A DNA stretch of 64,000 nt from NCBI RefSeq assembly GCF_022965805.1, contig NC_133109.1, forward strand, positions 2,557,001 to 2,621,000, in the 5' to 3' direction. The position numbers were made by a program, and so were the translations under genes. The DNA is from Primulina eburnea. Taxonomy: Eukaryota > Streptophyta > Magnoliopsida > Lamiales > Gesneriaceae. Of the stretch, positions 31,437-43,073 are shown piece by piece. The notes beneath the pieces are model-generated. The model saw only the letters and a list, made by a program, of their open reading frames with translations, did no database searches and was not told where the DNA came from. Within the stretch, counting starts at the first letter, position 1, and the number at the start of each line of letters is the position of its first letter.

Positions 31437-34400
31437 TCAAAAGAGCTCTGGATGCTCTGAACGCATACGACTCTCTAACTCCCAAGTGGCTTCTTCAGTG
31501 CCTCTGCGCTGCCACTGAACTAAAACAAGAGGAATTATCTTATTTCGCAACACCTTGTCTTTGCGATCGAGAACCTGAACTGGTCGCTCCACGTAAGACA
31601 AATCTGAATTTAGTTGAACTTCAGAGGGATGCAAAATGTGAGACTCATCTGCTACGTATCGTCTCAACAAAGATACGTGGAACACATCATGAATACTTGA
31701 TAGGTACGGCGGCAATGCAAGTCTGTAAGCCAAATCTCCCACGCTTTCCAATATTTCAAATGGACCAATAAATCTCGGAGACAGCTTACCCTTGAGACCA
31801 AATCTCAAAATCCTGCGAAAAGGCGAAACTCGGAGAAACACTTTCTCACCTGGCCGAAAATAAAGAGGTCGACGCTTGGTGTTCGCATAACTAGCCTGTC
31901 GATCCTGAGCAGTCTTAATCCGCTTCTTGATTACTGCAACCTTATCAATAGCCTGCTGGACTAACTCTGGTCCCTCAACATGTCGTTCCCCAACTTCATC
32001 CCAGAATAATGGAGTACGACAACGTCGCCCATACAACGCCTCAAATGGTGCCATACCAATACTACGATGGTAGCTGTTGTTGTACGCGAACTCAATCAAA
32101 GGCAAATGATCCTGCCAAGCGGGTCCGAAATCCATAACACAAGCTCGCAACATATCCTCAAGTGTACGGATAGTCCTCTCTGACTGACCGTCAGTCTCCG
32201 GATGATAAGCAGTACTCAGACTCAGTGTAGTACCCAAAGCTGACTGGAAACTACCCCAAAACCGTGAGGTAAAACGAGGATCTCTGTCACTGACAATACT
32301 GACTGGCACTCCATGCAAACGTACAATCTCTTGAATGTACAATCGAGCCATACGATCGAAAGTGAAATCACGGTTATATGGCAGAAAATGAGCAGACTTG
32401 GTGAGTCGATCCACCACTACCCAAATAGCATCACTATTCCTCGACGATAATGGCAAGTGAGTAATGAAATCCATCGTGATATGCTCCCACTTCCATTCAG
32501 GAATAGGTAAATTCAACAATAATCCTCCAGGTCGACGGTGCTCTGCCTTAACCTGCTGACAAACAAGACACTTGGAAACAAACTGATAAACACTGCGCTT
32601 CATCCCTTTCCACCAAAATCGTGTCCTCAAATCTTTATACATCTTGTTGCTTCCTGGATGAATACTCAGCTTGCTTCGATGAGCATGAGACAAAATCTCC
32701 TCCCTCAACGTATCATCCTCTGGTACTACAACCCGATTAGACAAACACAGAAGACCATTAGACTGATAATGGAAACCGCTATCTCCACCCGCTAACCGAG
32801 CTAATCTCTGAGTCTTCAGATCAGACATCTGAGCATCTCGAATCCGAGCGAACAAAGCTGGCTCAGATAAAATGGTAGCAACACGAATGCTCTCCATACC
32901 TTTCCGATGTTTGAAGTTAAATCCCAACGAACAACAATCCTGAATAGTACTAATCATAGCACTGGTCTGAAGTGCAGAGGCTCTCACCTTACGACTAAGA
33001 GCATCGGCTGTGAGATTCGCAGAGCCTGGATGGTACTTGATCTCGCAGTCAAAATCTTTCAGTAGATCCATCCAACGACGTTGTCTCATGTTCAACTCAG
33101 CCTGAGTGAACAGATACTTCAGACTCTTATGATCAGTAAAGATTTCAAACTTAACTCCGTACAAGTAATGACGCCAGATCTTCAGCGCGAACACAATAGC
33201 TGCCAACTCTAGATCATGAATAGGGTACTTCTCCTCGTGAGATTTCAGCTGCCTGGAAGCGTAAGCGATCACATGACCATTCTGCGTCAACACACACCCT
33301 AAGCCTTGAAAAGAGGCATCGGTGTAAACACTGAAACCATCAGATCCTGAAGGTAACGCCAAAACAGGTGCAGAAGTCAGAAGTCGACGAAGCTCTCTGA
33401 AACTATCTTCGCACTCAGATGACCACTCAAATGGAACATCCTTCCGAGTAAGTTGCGTCAATGGTCTAGCTACCTGAGAGAAATTCACAATGAAGCGACG
33501 ATAATACCCTGCCAGACCTAGGAAACTACGGATCTCAGCCACCGTCGTAGGACGTGACCAATTCAGCACTGCTTCAATCTTGCTGGGATCCACAGAAATT
33601 CCTTCCTTGGAAATCACATGACCAAGGAATACTACACGATCAATCCAGAATTCGCACTTACTCAGCTTAGCATACAATTGCTTCTCGCGAAGAATCTGCA
33701 ACACAATCTTCAAGTGCTGGACATGCTCCTCCACACTGTGAGAATAAATCAAGATATCGTCGATGAACACCACAACAAATTGATCTAGAAAATCCCGAAA
33801 GACTCGGTTCATCAAATCCATGAACACCGCTGGTGCATTCGTCAATCCGAATGGCATAACTAGAAACTCGTAATGCCCATAACGAGTACGAAATGCAGTC
33901 TTGGAAATATCATCATCTCTGACTCTCATCTGATGATAACCCGATCGCAAGTCAATCTTGGAGTAAACAGAGGTACCCTGAAGCTGATCGAACAAGTCAT
34001 CGATACGAGGTAATGGATACTTGTTTTTGATCGTCACACGATTCAGCTGGCGATAGTCAATACACAATCGCATCGATCCATCCTTCTTCTTGACAAACAA
34101 GACTGGAGCTCCCCAAGGTGAAACACTCGGGCGAATAGAACCTTTATCAAGAAGATCCTGCAATTGCTGCTTTAATTCTCTCATCTCTGACGGAGCAAGA
34201 CGATAGGGGGAACGAGAAATCGGTGCAGTCCCTGGCATTAACTCAATGCCAAATTCCACCTCTCTAACCGGAGGAAAACCAGGAATCTCATCTGGAAAAA
34301 CATCAGGAAATTCACAAACCACTGGAATATCATCTATACCAACACTACCTGTGGAGGAATCAATCGCATAGATTAGGTAGCCTTCCCCGCCCGCCTCTAA

Positions 34401-35855
34401 AGCACGACAGGCTTTCAGAGCAGATACCACTGGCATCGTAGGTCGCGCTCCCTCACCATAGAAAAACCAACTAGAGCTCTCAGTCGTACGAAACTGAACA
34501 AGCTTCTGGTAACAATCCACGGTAGCTCGATAGGTAGTCAAAATGTCTATACCCAAAATACAATCAAAATCTTCCATTTCCAGAATCATAAGATTCGCAG
34601 TCAACTCGTTACCCTCAAAATTTAAAGGACAACCCATCACTAGACGCTTGGCTAAAACCGAATGACCCATCGGGGTAGAAACGGAAAGAATGACGTCTAG
34701 AGAAACATACGGTAACTTATGACGCTTAACAAATCGTGCAGAAATGAATGAATGTGATGCTCCGGTATCAATAAGAACAAAAGAAGGAATACCGCATAAA
34801 CGAAAAGTACCTGCTATGACTCTCTCTGTCTCATCTGCAGCCTGATCCTGGTTCAGCGCAAAAACCTGACCTTGGGCACGAGGTCGAAGATTTGAACTAC
34901 CCATTGCCTGACCCTGCCTCCTCTGCTGAACAGTCGTCTGAGATCCGGAACCAGATCCTGCTCCACCTCGCAACTGAGGACAATTCTTCTTGATATGACC
35001 CATCTCTCCGCACTGAAAACAAGCTCCCGCGGCTGATCGGCATTGCTCCGATGGATGGTTCTTCCCACAATGCACACAAGAAACCTTCTTCTTACCAAAG
35101 CGAAAAACACCGCTAGACCGTGATCCAGATCCAGAAGAAGAAGAACCTGACTTCTTGAAAGACTGAGATCGAGGGCTCAAAGTGCTCGGAGGTCTAGAAG
35201 AAAGAATAGCCCTACCACGCTGGAGACTGATCTCTGCCTGGCGACACCGGTTCACTAACCCATCATAAGAAGTAGGATTATCACAGACAGTGACTCGATC
35301 AAAAATCTCCTGGTTAAGACCCTGAAGGAAATGGTCATACTTGGCCTCAGAACTGCCACTGATATGAGGAGCAAAGGGTAACAACTCGAAGAACTTCTGC
35401 TGATATTCATCAACAGACATACTACCCTGCTTAAGGTTCAGGAGCTCAATCGTCTTTGCCTGGCGAAGGGCTGGAGGAAAGTATAGCTGCATGAAAGCTG
35501 CACGGAAATCAGCCCAAGTCACCCTACCCTGGGACTGGACTATCGGCGCAGAAGTCGATCGCCACCATTTGCGCGCACGTCCCTCAAGAAGAAAACTAAG
35601 GGTCTCCATCTTCTGCTCCTCGGTGCACTGGAATGCACGGAAACAACTCTCCATGCGCTCTAACCAATCCTCAGCATCATCAGGAGTCTCTCCACCGACT
35701 AGAGGCTTAGGCCCCATCTGAATAAAACGATGCAAATCAAAACGCTTAGGACCATCCCGACGATGACGATGCTCACGATGACGCCTATGATCATCCTGGT
35801 CGCCCCAACGACCTACACTCCCCTGACTACTCTCGTCATCAAAGTGGTCAGCCAT
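31437..35855 (-). CDS. Gag-pol polyprotein of chromovirus (Tekay type), 1472 aa
   Basis: One open frame from the ATG at 35855. Gag (about 40-300) includes the retrotransposon-gag core (WLERMESCF near 64-72) and zinc knuckles at 260-272 and 279-292 ([14 protein letters not shown]). Protease DTGAS is at 363-367. RT has MPFG near 667-670 and FIDD at 697-700. RNase H has TDAS at 845-848. Integrase has the HHCC finger (CLVCQ at 1096-1100) and D1129, D1190 and E1226 of the DDE triad. A chromodomain-like C terminus (about 1425-1470) has the WELE motif. All catalytic residues I can check are present. The product would copy the element RNA and integrate it, with the chromodomain directing it to heterochromatin. 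Length is normal for the clade. No stop or frameshift is visible. Confidence 0.95.
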   Translation of the reverse strand: MADHFDDESSQGSVGRWGDQDDHRRHREHRHRRDGPKRFDLHRFIQMGPKPLVGGETPDDAEDWLERMESCFRAFQCTEEQKMETLSFLLEGRARKWWRSTSAPIVQSQGRVTWADFRAAFMQLYFPPALRQAKTIELLNLKQGSMSVDEYQQKFFELLPFAPHISGSSEAKYDHFLQGLNQEIFDRVTVCDNPTSYDGLVNRCRQAEISLQRGRAILSSRPPSTLSPRSQSFKKSGSSSSGSGSRSSGVFRFGKKKVSCVHCGKNHPSEQCRSAAGACFQCGEMGHIKKNCPQLRGGAGSGSGSQTTVQQRRQGQAMGSSNLRPRAQGQVFALNQDQAADETERVIAGTFRLCGIPSFVLIDTGASHSFISARFVKRHKLPYVSLDVILSVSTPMGHSVLAKRLVMGCPLNFEGNELTANLMILEMEDFDCILGIDILTTYRATVDCYQKLVQFRTTESSSWFFYGEGARPTMPVVSALKACRALEAGGEGYLIYAIDSSTGSVGIDDIPVVCEFPDVFPDEIPGFPPVREVEFGIELMPGTAPISRSPYRLAPSEMRELKQQLQDLLDKGSIRPSVSPWGAPVLFVKKKDGSMRLCIDYRQLNRVTIKNKYPLPRIDDLFDQLQGTSVYSKIDLRSGYHQMRVRDDDISKTAFRTRYGHYEFLVMPFGLTNAPAVFMDLMNRVFRDFLDQFVVVFIDDILIYSHSVEEHVQHLKIVLQILREKQLYAKLSKCEFWIDRVVFLGHVISKEGISVDPSKIEAVLNWSRPTTVAEIRSFLGLAGYYRRFIVNFSQVARPLTQLTRKDVPFEWSSECEDSFRELRRLLTSAPVLALPSGSDGFSVYTDASFQGLGCVLTQNGHVIAYASRQLKSHEEKYPIHDLELAAIVFALKIWRHYLYGVKFEIFTDHKSLKYLFTQAELNMRQRRWMDLLKDFDCEIKYHPGSANLTADALSRKVRASALQTSAMISTIQDCCSLGFNFKHRKGMESIRVATILSEPALFARIRDAQMSDLKTQRLARLAGGDSGFHYQSNGLLCLSNRVVVPEDDTLREEILSHAHRSKLSIHPGSNKMYKDLRTRFWWKGMKRSVYQFVSKCLVCQQVKAEHRRPGGLLLNLPIPEWKWEHITMDFITHLPLSSRNSDAIWVVVDRLTKSAHFLPYNRDFTFDRMARLYIQEIVRLHGVPVSIVSDRDPRFTSRFWGSFQSALGTTLSLSTAYHPETDGQSERTIRTLEDMLRACVMDFGPAWQDHLPLIEFAYNNSYHRSIGMAPFEALYGRRCRTPLFWDEVGERHVEGPELVQQAIDKVAVIKKRIKTAQDRQASYANTKRRPLYFRPGEKVFLRVSPFRRILRFGLKGKLSPRFIGPFEILESVGDLAYRLALPPYLSSIHDVFHVSLLRRYVADESHILHPSEVQLNSDLSYVERPVQVLDRKDKVLRNKIIPLVLVQWQRRGTEEATWELESRMRSEHPELF

Positions 35856-35933
35856 CGCTACAAGATAGAATGGGGAAAAACGATAAAATGGTCAACGAAA
35901 ATCCCAAAACAGAATCTATATCCCAAAATCGTA

Positions 35934-35950
35934 TGCATGCTCTGATACCA
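35934..35950 (-). other. Primer binding site of the gypsy element
   Basis: The minus strand reads TGGTATCAGAGCATGC four bases inside the right LTR, matching the 3' end of initiator tRNA-Met. Confidence 0.9.
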
Positions 35951-35954
35951 TAAA

Positions 35955-37424
35955 TGTAGTGACCCGTTCCAGAATCACCTACTAATCAAGAACTAAGCAT
36001 GCAATTAACTTAATTAATAATAATCAGAGATAACAGCGGAAATATGGCCAACGACAAATAGTTATACAACCCAATCGAAAACAGAACAACTCAAAAATAT
36101 TCGGTACAACCATATCGAATAGAATAGTACTGAAAACTAAACCAACCAGCTACTCACTGTCCTCCTCCTGCTCTTCCTGAGCCATCCAACCTGAGGCCTG
36201 TCCCGTGGGAATGGGGTGTCCAAGATAAACAAAACCGAGGACGTGAGCGATAAGAACGCCCAGTACAAAAGCATGAGTATACAAACCTATATGAAATGCA
36301 CATGCTATGATATGATACCAGGGTAGGTCAAGAAACAGGAGTAACAAAGGATCTCAAAATGCTCAGTCTAGAGGCGCCAAGTGGATAGTGCCGCGCGGTA
36401 CTCCTCTGGGTCACTGCATCCACTACAAGAACAGACGTGGACCAAAAATGTCCCGGATCACCGAAGCCCTCCCGACCCGTCGGCCACTGTGTACTCTCGG
36501 TGTCCATGCGTCCACAAGACAAGACAGGGCTGAGCGGCCCCACAAGATATAGCTTATCTCGAAAGAGATACAGCTCAACAGTATAGGCTATCTCGAAGGA
36601 GATACGGCTCAACGTGAAATGCAACATGCAGTAATAAACGTGACATAATAGCATGCATCATATGACATATATCAATGCACCACATAATCATGCAACACAT
36701 ATATATGAATGTATACTCAACCAGGATATCTCGGATAGTACTTCGTACCTCTATCACTGCAATCTTAATCCACTGGAACAACCAGACAACAGGTCTAATC
36801 CAAGCCTATTCATCAAGTGAAAACCATCACTAAAACTTATCTACCAGACTTAACTAGATAATCCTGAGATAAATACTGATACAATTCCAAACCTTCGTCC
36901 GTCGCTAGCCCGCTGATGCCGCTAGCTCCCAACTAGAGCACAGCTCCGCTATAAGACCAGCAGCTCCCTGCTAGTGCCCGAACCTCGGAAAAAGACTAGA
37001 ACCTGTCAGAAACGACTGAAATGCTATGGAACTCTCTGAATTGGCGAGTCACAAATGAAGCCTCGCGCCTCTATTTATAGCCAATGTTCGGACGATCCGA
37101 ACCACTTCGGACGCTCCGATCTAGCACACTTCGGACGGTCCGAACCCTGATCGGACGATCCGATCCTTGCATGACTTCCACGAGTACAGCCACCTGTCTC
37201 GGACGATCCGACCCCCAATCGGACGATCCGAACCTTACCACGTGTCCAGAACCCTTCCACGTGTCCAGCCACCTGTCTCGGACGGTCCGACACCTGGCTC
37301 GGACGATCCGAACTCATCGGACGATCCGAACTCATCGGACGATCCGAACATGTTCGGTCCTTCCGATCCTACCGAAAATATAATTAATCCAATAATTACT
37401 CACATTAGGAATCGGGTTACTACA
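35955..37424 (-). repeat. 5' LTR of the gypsy element (right copy)
   Basis: 1470 bp, nearly identical to the left LTR. By eye the differences are two substitutions near 36201-36209, one missing C near 36744 and one substitution near 37109. Its TATA box (37068-37082 on the minus strand) and palindrome array (37086-37354) would drive the element. Confidence 0.95.
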
Positions 37425-37457
37425 CATACCCTACCCATTGCCATCCCTACTTATAAT

Positions 37458-37648
37458 TAACAATCATATAAAATTTTGCAATAACAATAATAATACTAAT
37501 GGTAAACAAAAATAATATTTGTTAGTATCATTTTCTTAATAATGAGTGAATCGGCCATTAAAATAATTATTATTCCACTCCTACTATTTACCAATCTTAA
37601 AATGATTAGAATCAATTAAGTAAAAAGTATTTAATTCTTTTTCATATG

Positions 37649-37704
<56 letters not shown>

Positions 37705-39125
37705 ATAACTAAATTTCATTTTTGCTTCTTCTAAATTGAATTTTTTTTGGCTCCGTTCCCAATTTTAATAAAATTAGCATATATATCATCTCCACCGGTA
37801 GTTGTTTCTCTTGTGCTCAAGACGAGTTCATGAAGTGTTTCTTTGACTTCTTGCTTCTTTCTCTTGTAATTAGTCACATTGGCAATTCTAATGGATCACA
37901 TTCCTTCTTAGGTTCTTTCTTACATTCAGAATTATCCATGGTTGTATCACGTGTTGTTATCATGTCAGTATTGCGATGTAAAATTACTATTTTTTTAAAA
38001 AAAAGTGAAGTTAATGGTGTAAGACTGTGAATTGACGATAACAGTTGCATAACCAAAAAATTAATTTTTATAAACTTGAATAATAAATATAAATCGAAAA
38101 ACTAATATTCTGTTTGAGTTATTTAATGAGCTTAATCAACTCTCTAATATTTCCAAATAGTGATGATAAATTATGTGTCACACTTTTACTTTTTTGAAGC
38201 AGAGAAGTCGTGGAAGAATGTTATATCCGTTCAATTGCACATTAATCATAGGTTAAATATAAATCAAAGACTACAATAATATTAAAGTATATAACTAAGT
38301 TTAGGTGGCTTTTTAAATTGGAATAACTAAATTAATATTTTAATCCTTAAAGATTATTCTCCCTAAATATAAAAAGGGCCAACGACATTTTGTTGTTTGT
38401 TTACTCAAATGTCAACAAGAAAATGACTGCCAACAACATAGAAAACTCTAAAGCTAAGCTTTTCTCCAATTGCTGTCAAGCTAATCTTTTTTTTTTTTTT
38501 TTTTTTTTTTTTAAGGTCTGTCAAGCTAATCTTGATTACTCGATTAGAGACGATAATTTTCAAACGAATAATGATTTGTTATGTTACCTAATAGTAAAAA
38601 TTTTCTGAAAAATAGCAAATTTCATGATGTTACGTTATCTTGCTTTTTGCGATATCGATAATTTTTTCGATATGTGTTCAGTGACTCATCAACACTCTCG
38701 TGGAAACATAGCTAAAATTGTCAAAAATTATAAGATGGATAACTAATACTAAAATTTGACAACATAAATGACCAAAATATAGAAGAGACAAACATAAATG
38801 ATCGAAATAGCAATTTTCCTAAAATATTTGATGAAGTCTTGGTTTATGAGGATCGAGGGTGTATTAAATATATTCGCGAAACAATTTATATTTTCTTACG
38901 ATATTAGTGTTAACGGTGTCAACTTGTTAATTAATTGACATGGACCTGGCAATTACCTAGTTAATTAAAAAATAGTATTGTATTGTATCGGCACGAATGA
39001 AATTTCAACTTATATATACTATTTATCTAGATTTTAAGTATTTTTCTAGGTTTTCTTAATTTATTTAGCTAGAGATTTTATAATTAAAGAATTAGAGAGG
39101 ATTTTGGATCTTAGCTAAAAGAGCT
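37458..39125. other. Intergenic with microsatellite and poly-T
   Basis: AT repeats at about 37659-37700 and a T-run at 38488-38513. The stretch 37700-37795 resembles 47855-47955 (both have ATTTTAATAAAATTAG near their end), so both are copies of one dispersed sequence. No gene recognised. Confidence 0.4.
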
Positions 39126-40152
39126 TGTTAGACATGAATTTTATTATGGCGATGATTAACTAAAACCAGCAGACCAGAACAGTAGACTAACTTATCAGAA
39201 GCTACTGGTCTCATAAAACTAAACCAGTAGAAAGGATAGTAATACAAAATCAGTAGAGGATACAAAACCAGTAGAGGACGTTTCCTAACGTTGCTAGCTT
39301 TATTGTTACCGTTAAAGGGTTCCTAGTACTAGTATTAATTGCAGCATTAAATACTATACGGAGTCATTTAATGCATTTTACCCAATTAAGTATGAAACAA
39401 GACTGATTGTTTTATAGTTTTTCTGCAGAAACTTCTTTCGGTAATAAAGCTGATTGTATCAGTTATCTGGAGACATCCTCTGATTGTGAACGTTGAACTC
39501 AGTCGATTATATATACATGGATCAAATCCTTATACGACACGACACTTCGCATAATATCATCTTTCAAGGAACAAAAGTTATTATCTCTCATCAGACAAAT
39601 CTCGAAATTCCTTGAGTACAAAAAGTTCAACACAAAGAAAAGTAGCACACGCTTCATAGCTAATATCTGATCTTTTGAAGATCATCTTGTGCTACTGATT
39701 CTTACACTCTTCACAATCTTTACATCACTTACACTTTATCTAGAAGAGTTTGTAATCTGAAAAGAGTCTTTTCAGAACTTTGTGTTTAGCATTTCTGTGA
39801 GTTGAGAAACTAAGAGTTTCAGTAGGCCGAGGTATAAGTCCTTCTGAAGTGGGTGTGTACAAGAGTTGTACTGTAATATCCAAAGTCTTTTAGTTATACC
39901 TTCTGGAAACAGGAGAAGGTGAGACGTAGAAGAGTTTATCTTCGAACTTCCATAAACAACTCCTACCTACTGTTTTATTGTCTTTCAACTACTTCATCAG
40001 ATTGTTTCCGCACGTTTTATTGTAATCACGTGAAAGTATTCGCACAAGATAAACTACTATCCCTAACAGGATTTTAGTACCTCATCAGAAAAGAAAGAAA
40101 AACGACTAGAGTTTATTCACCCCCCCTCTAAACTCAACTTCGATCCTCAACA
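39126..40152 (+). repeat. 5' LTR of the copia element
   Basis: 1027 bp from TGTTAGACATG to CCTCAACA. A TATATATAC stretch at about 39509-39517 could be the TATA box. Confidence 0.92.
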
Positions 40153-40153
40153 A

Positions 40154-40169
40154 TTGGTATCAGAGCAGG
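40154..40169 (+). other. Primer binding site of the copia element
   Basis: TTGGTATCAGAGCAGG lies one base after the 5' LTR, complementary to the 3' end of initiator tRNA-Met. Confidence 0.9.
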
Positions 40170-40198
40170 TTATTCTTGTTCGTGAAAAACTACAACAA

Positions 40199-42205
40199 AT
40201 GGCACACTTCAGCAAGATCCCTATGTTCTCTAAGGAAGATTTCGATGACTGGAAGATCAGAATGCAAGCTCATCTTGCAGCACAAGATGATGACATGTGG
40301 TATGTCATCACAGATGATCCACTGAAAATATTAAAGCCTAATGCAGCTGTTGCTGTTACTGAAGGTGCACCACAGATGGTTGAAAAATCAAGAAGTTAAT
40401 GGACCAGTGAAGATAAGAAGAAGGCCAACCTTGATAATGTGGCGAAGGATATTCTGTATAAAACTCTCGACAAGAACACTTTTAGCAAGATCAAAATGTG
40501 TTCTACTGCAAAGGATATTTGGGAGAAGCTCATCCAGATATGTGAAGGAAATGAGCAAACGAAAGAAAACAAACTGTCTGTAGCAATGCAGAAGTTCGAA
40601 AATCTAAAAATGAGAGCTGGTGAAACTCTAAACGAGTTTGATGAAATATTCAGTAGCCTGGTTAATGAGCTAACAGCTCTGGGTAAAGAGCATAGCAACA
40701 GAGAAATAGCCCTCAAAGTGATGAGAGCCTTACCTAGAGAATGGGATGTTAAAACAATGACTATGAGAGTGTCCAAAGATTTGAACAAATTGGAACTACA
40801 CGACTTATTTGCAGATCTGAAAGCTTACGAGTTCGAATTAGAAGTAAGAAGTGGAGAAGAGCCTTCAAACCTACCTACCAAGGCTCTTGCTGCTACTGCT
40901 ACTGCCACTACCTCTTCTACTGCTGCTGCAGTTGCACCTCAAGCATTACCTACTGTGATCATTGACAATACATTGGAGAAGATTGCTGAACAAATCAGTA
41001 GTGATGCTATACCCTTATTTGTAAAGAAATTCTCCAGGTTCATGAAGAAGAACCATCGAACTTATCAAGGTCCCAATCGCAACTTCAAGAAAGATTCACC
41101 ATCTGGTGATATGGGATGCTTTAACTGTGGAAAGATAGGTCACTTCATTGCTGATTGTCCTAAACCAAAGAAGGATGACCAAAAGAGAAAGGATCACAAG
41201 AGAAATGACAAAAAGACCAGAAGAGATCGAAAAACAATGATTGCCGAAGAAAGCAAATCCAAATGGGCGGACTCTAGTTCAGAGTCATCTGACTCAGAAA
41301 GTCATTCCAGTGATAGTGATGCAGAAGAAGTCAAATGTCTCATGGCAGAAAATGACTCAACCTCGACATTTGAAGAGGTATTTGATTTTGACTCCAATGA
41401 ATTTACACGAAATGATTTGATTGATGCGCTACATGACATGGTAAAAGAGTATTCCAGACTTTCTCTATCATTTGAAGAAGTTAAGATCGAAATCAAAAAC
41501 TTAAAGAGTCAGAACAGTAAGTTAACTTGCTTGCAAGTAGACAGCTGTAATGATTTACAAGTTAAGATGAGTAAATTAATAACGGAGAATGAAAGAGCCA
41601 AAGCAGATTACCAGAAGGTGCTTTCTGAAAACCAGAAGCTGTCGCTACTGGTAAATGCTTGGAACAAGTCTTCTGTTTCATTGGAAAAGATGCAAGAATT
41701 ACAAAAACAATCAGGAGATAGAAGTGATCTCGGTTTTTATAATAATGAAGCCACTTCTGAAACTAATACTAAGCCAACACTAGATATGTGCAAAGGGAAA
41801 TACATTCACTTTGTGAAATCCAGTGTGGTACAGGAACCAGAGGTACCTACTGCTTCAGTTGTAAGGAATGTAAATCAGATGAACAGAAAAATGCAATATG
41901 GTCTGGGTTACGTTAAACCTAAGGAAAAAGTTGACCAGAGTTCTAGATTCAGAAAAGAATTCAACTCTGGAGGACAACATCCTATGAAGGTTAAAAACCA
42001 CCAGTACTACAACTCTAAACCTGTTCAGAAGAGATACAGACTGGAAAACAGAAACAAAAGAGAGGAACAACATTTTAATATGCATACTGTTAGAAATAAC
42101 AGACCTTCTACTGCACACACATCTTTGAACACCCAAAGTACAAGGTCACCAAGAATTGTACAAATGTGGGTCCCCAAAGGACTGATAAGGCTTGGACCCA
42201 AATAG
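40199..42205 (+). pseudogene. Copia gag with one premature stop
   Basis: From the ATG at 40199 (MAHFSKIPMFSKEDF), with a TAA at 40397-40399, after which the same frame stays open to 42205. The first part has the W-x-x-R-M-x-A-H-L gag start of copia elements. The second has the UBN2-type capsid region (EFDEIFSSLVNEL and similar), an Ala/Thr-rich linker, a CCHC knuckle CFNCGKIGHFIADC near 41119-41160, then a Ser/Asp-rich and coiled-coil-like region. Because the frame is unchanged across the stop, a single base substitution is the simplest explanation. Capsid protein could not be made full length from this copy. Confidence 0.82.
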
Positions 42206-42228
42206 ATTTGGGTACCAGATACTAAAAT

Positions 42229-42768
42229 TTGTGTATGCAGGAACGGCAGAAGAAAGCAGAAGTCAGTAACTCTACATGGTATCTGGACAGTGGATGCTCC
42301 AGACACATGACTGGACAGAAAAACCTACTTTCTGAGATAGTGAGTTGTACTGGACCAAAGATAACTTTTGGAGACAACTCAAAAGGTAAAACCATGGGTA
42401 AGGGTAAGATTATCCATGGTAACATAACTATCAATGATGTGTTATTAGTTGACAATCTTTGTTACAATCTAATCAGAATTAGTCAACTATGTGATAATGG
42501 TTATTCTGTAGCTTTTCAGAAGCATTCATGTATAGTTAGAGATCCTGCTGAAACTACTGTGTTAACCAGAAAAAGAGAAGGCAATACTTACAGAGTCACT
42601 TGTCGCAATTATGACCACTTATTAGTTGCATTTACCGAGGGGGAACAATATTTTAGTCAGACTAAAAGTTTGACACTTTTTCAGAAAACAGATAGAATGT
42701 TTGTCTTTTCGATAAAAATACAAGTCTGCTGGTTTTTGTCAAAGTGTTCAAATATTTCAGCACCATGA
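42229..42768 (+). pseudogene. Copia protease and GAG-pre-integrase fragment
   Basis: In a different frame from gag, it contains WYLDSGCSRHMTG near 42281-42319, the copia aspartic protease signature (D-S-G). The GAG-pre-integrase region follows (NLIRISQLCDNGY near 42460-42500). It has no ATG of its own. The frame ends within the region that should lead to integrase; no integrase zinc finger, DDE or RT motif follows. The break with gag is the stop at 42205 plus a frame change. Confidence 0.8.
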
Positions 42769-43073
42769 AACTTCCAGCAGACGTTATCATAAAACGACAA
42801 ATCCTCTTCTGATTTCTTTAGTAACTGTCTGGACAGCCCGCCTTTTTCAAATTTTCAAAATCATTCGTATATCTGACAGTTTCTGCAAAACTTTTCAAAC
42901 ACTCAACCAAAACATACTGACACGTGTCTTTATGTTTATTTGATGGCTGTATATTTTTCTCAACTTCACCTTTTCACCTTCACTGTTTCATAACTATCGA
43001 TTATTCAGCTACTGATTTCTCTCTATCATCACTAACTACTGCAAATTATATCTGCTTCTATCCTTATACAGAA

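Larger units (their letters stand above)
29815..37424 (-). mobile_element. Intact, young Tekay/Del-type Ty3-gypsy retrotransposon
   Basis: 7610 bp bounded by LTRs 29815-31285 and 35955-37424, with a perfect CATAC duplication (29810-29814 and 37425-37429). A primer site (35934-35950, TGGTATCAGAGCATGC on the minus strand), a polypurine tract (31286-31298) and one uninterrupted gag-pol frame complete it. The pol order PR-RT-RNaseH-INT and a C-terminal chromodomain place it among chromoviruses, most likely Tekay. The LTRs differ by about three substitutions and one single-base indel by eye. It sits inside a hAT element. Confidence 0.95.
27953..37449 (+). mobile_element. hAT transposon split by a nested gypsy element
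   Basis: Terminal repeats TAGGGACGACAATG (27953) and CATTGCCATCCCTA (ends 37449) are inverted, with two mismatches. Both are flanked by the same 8 bp, CTTATAAT (27945-27952 and 37450-37457), the hAT signature. Removing the gypsy insertion with its CATAC duplication leaves about 1.9 kb. This holds only the C-terminal part of a transposase, so the element is an internally deleted derivative. Subterminal GGGTAT/ATACCC-type repeats occur at both ends (27990-28130 and 29680-29814). Confidence 0.9.

Noticed and set aside
31437..31771. Plus-strand ORF of 132 aa over the end of the gypsy pol gene
   Set aside because: It is antisense to the conserved chromodomain-coding region and is a shadow frame.
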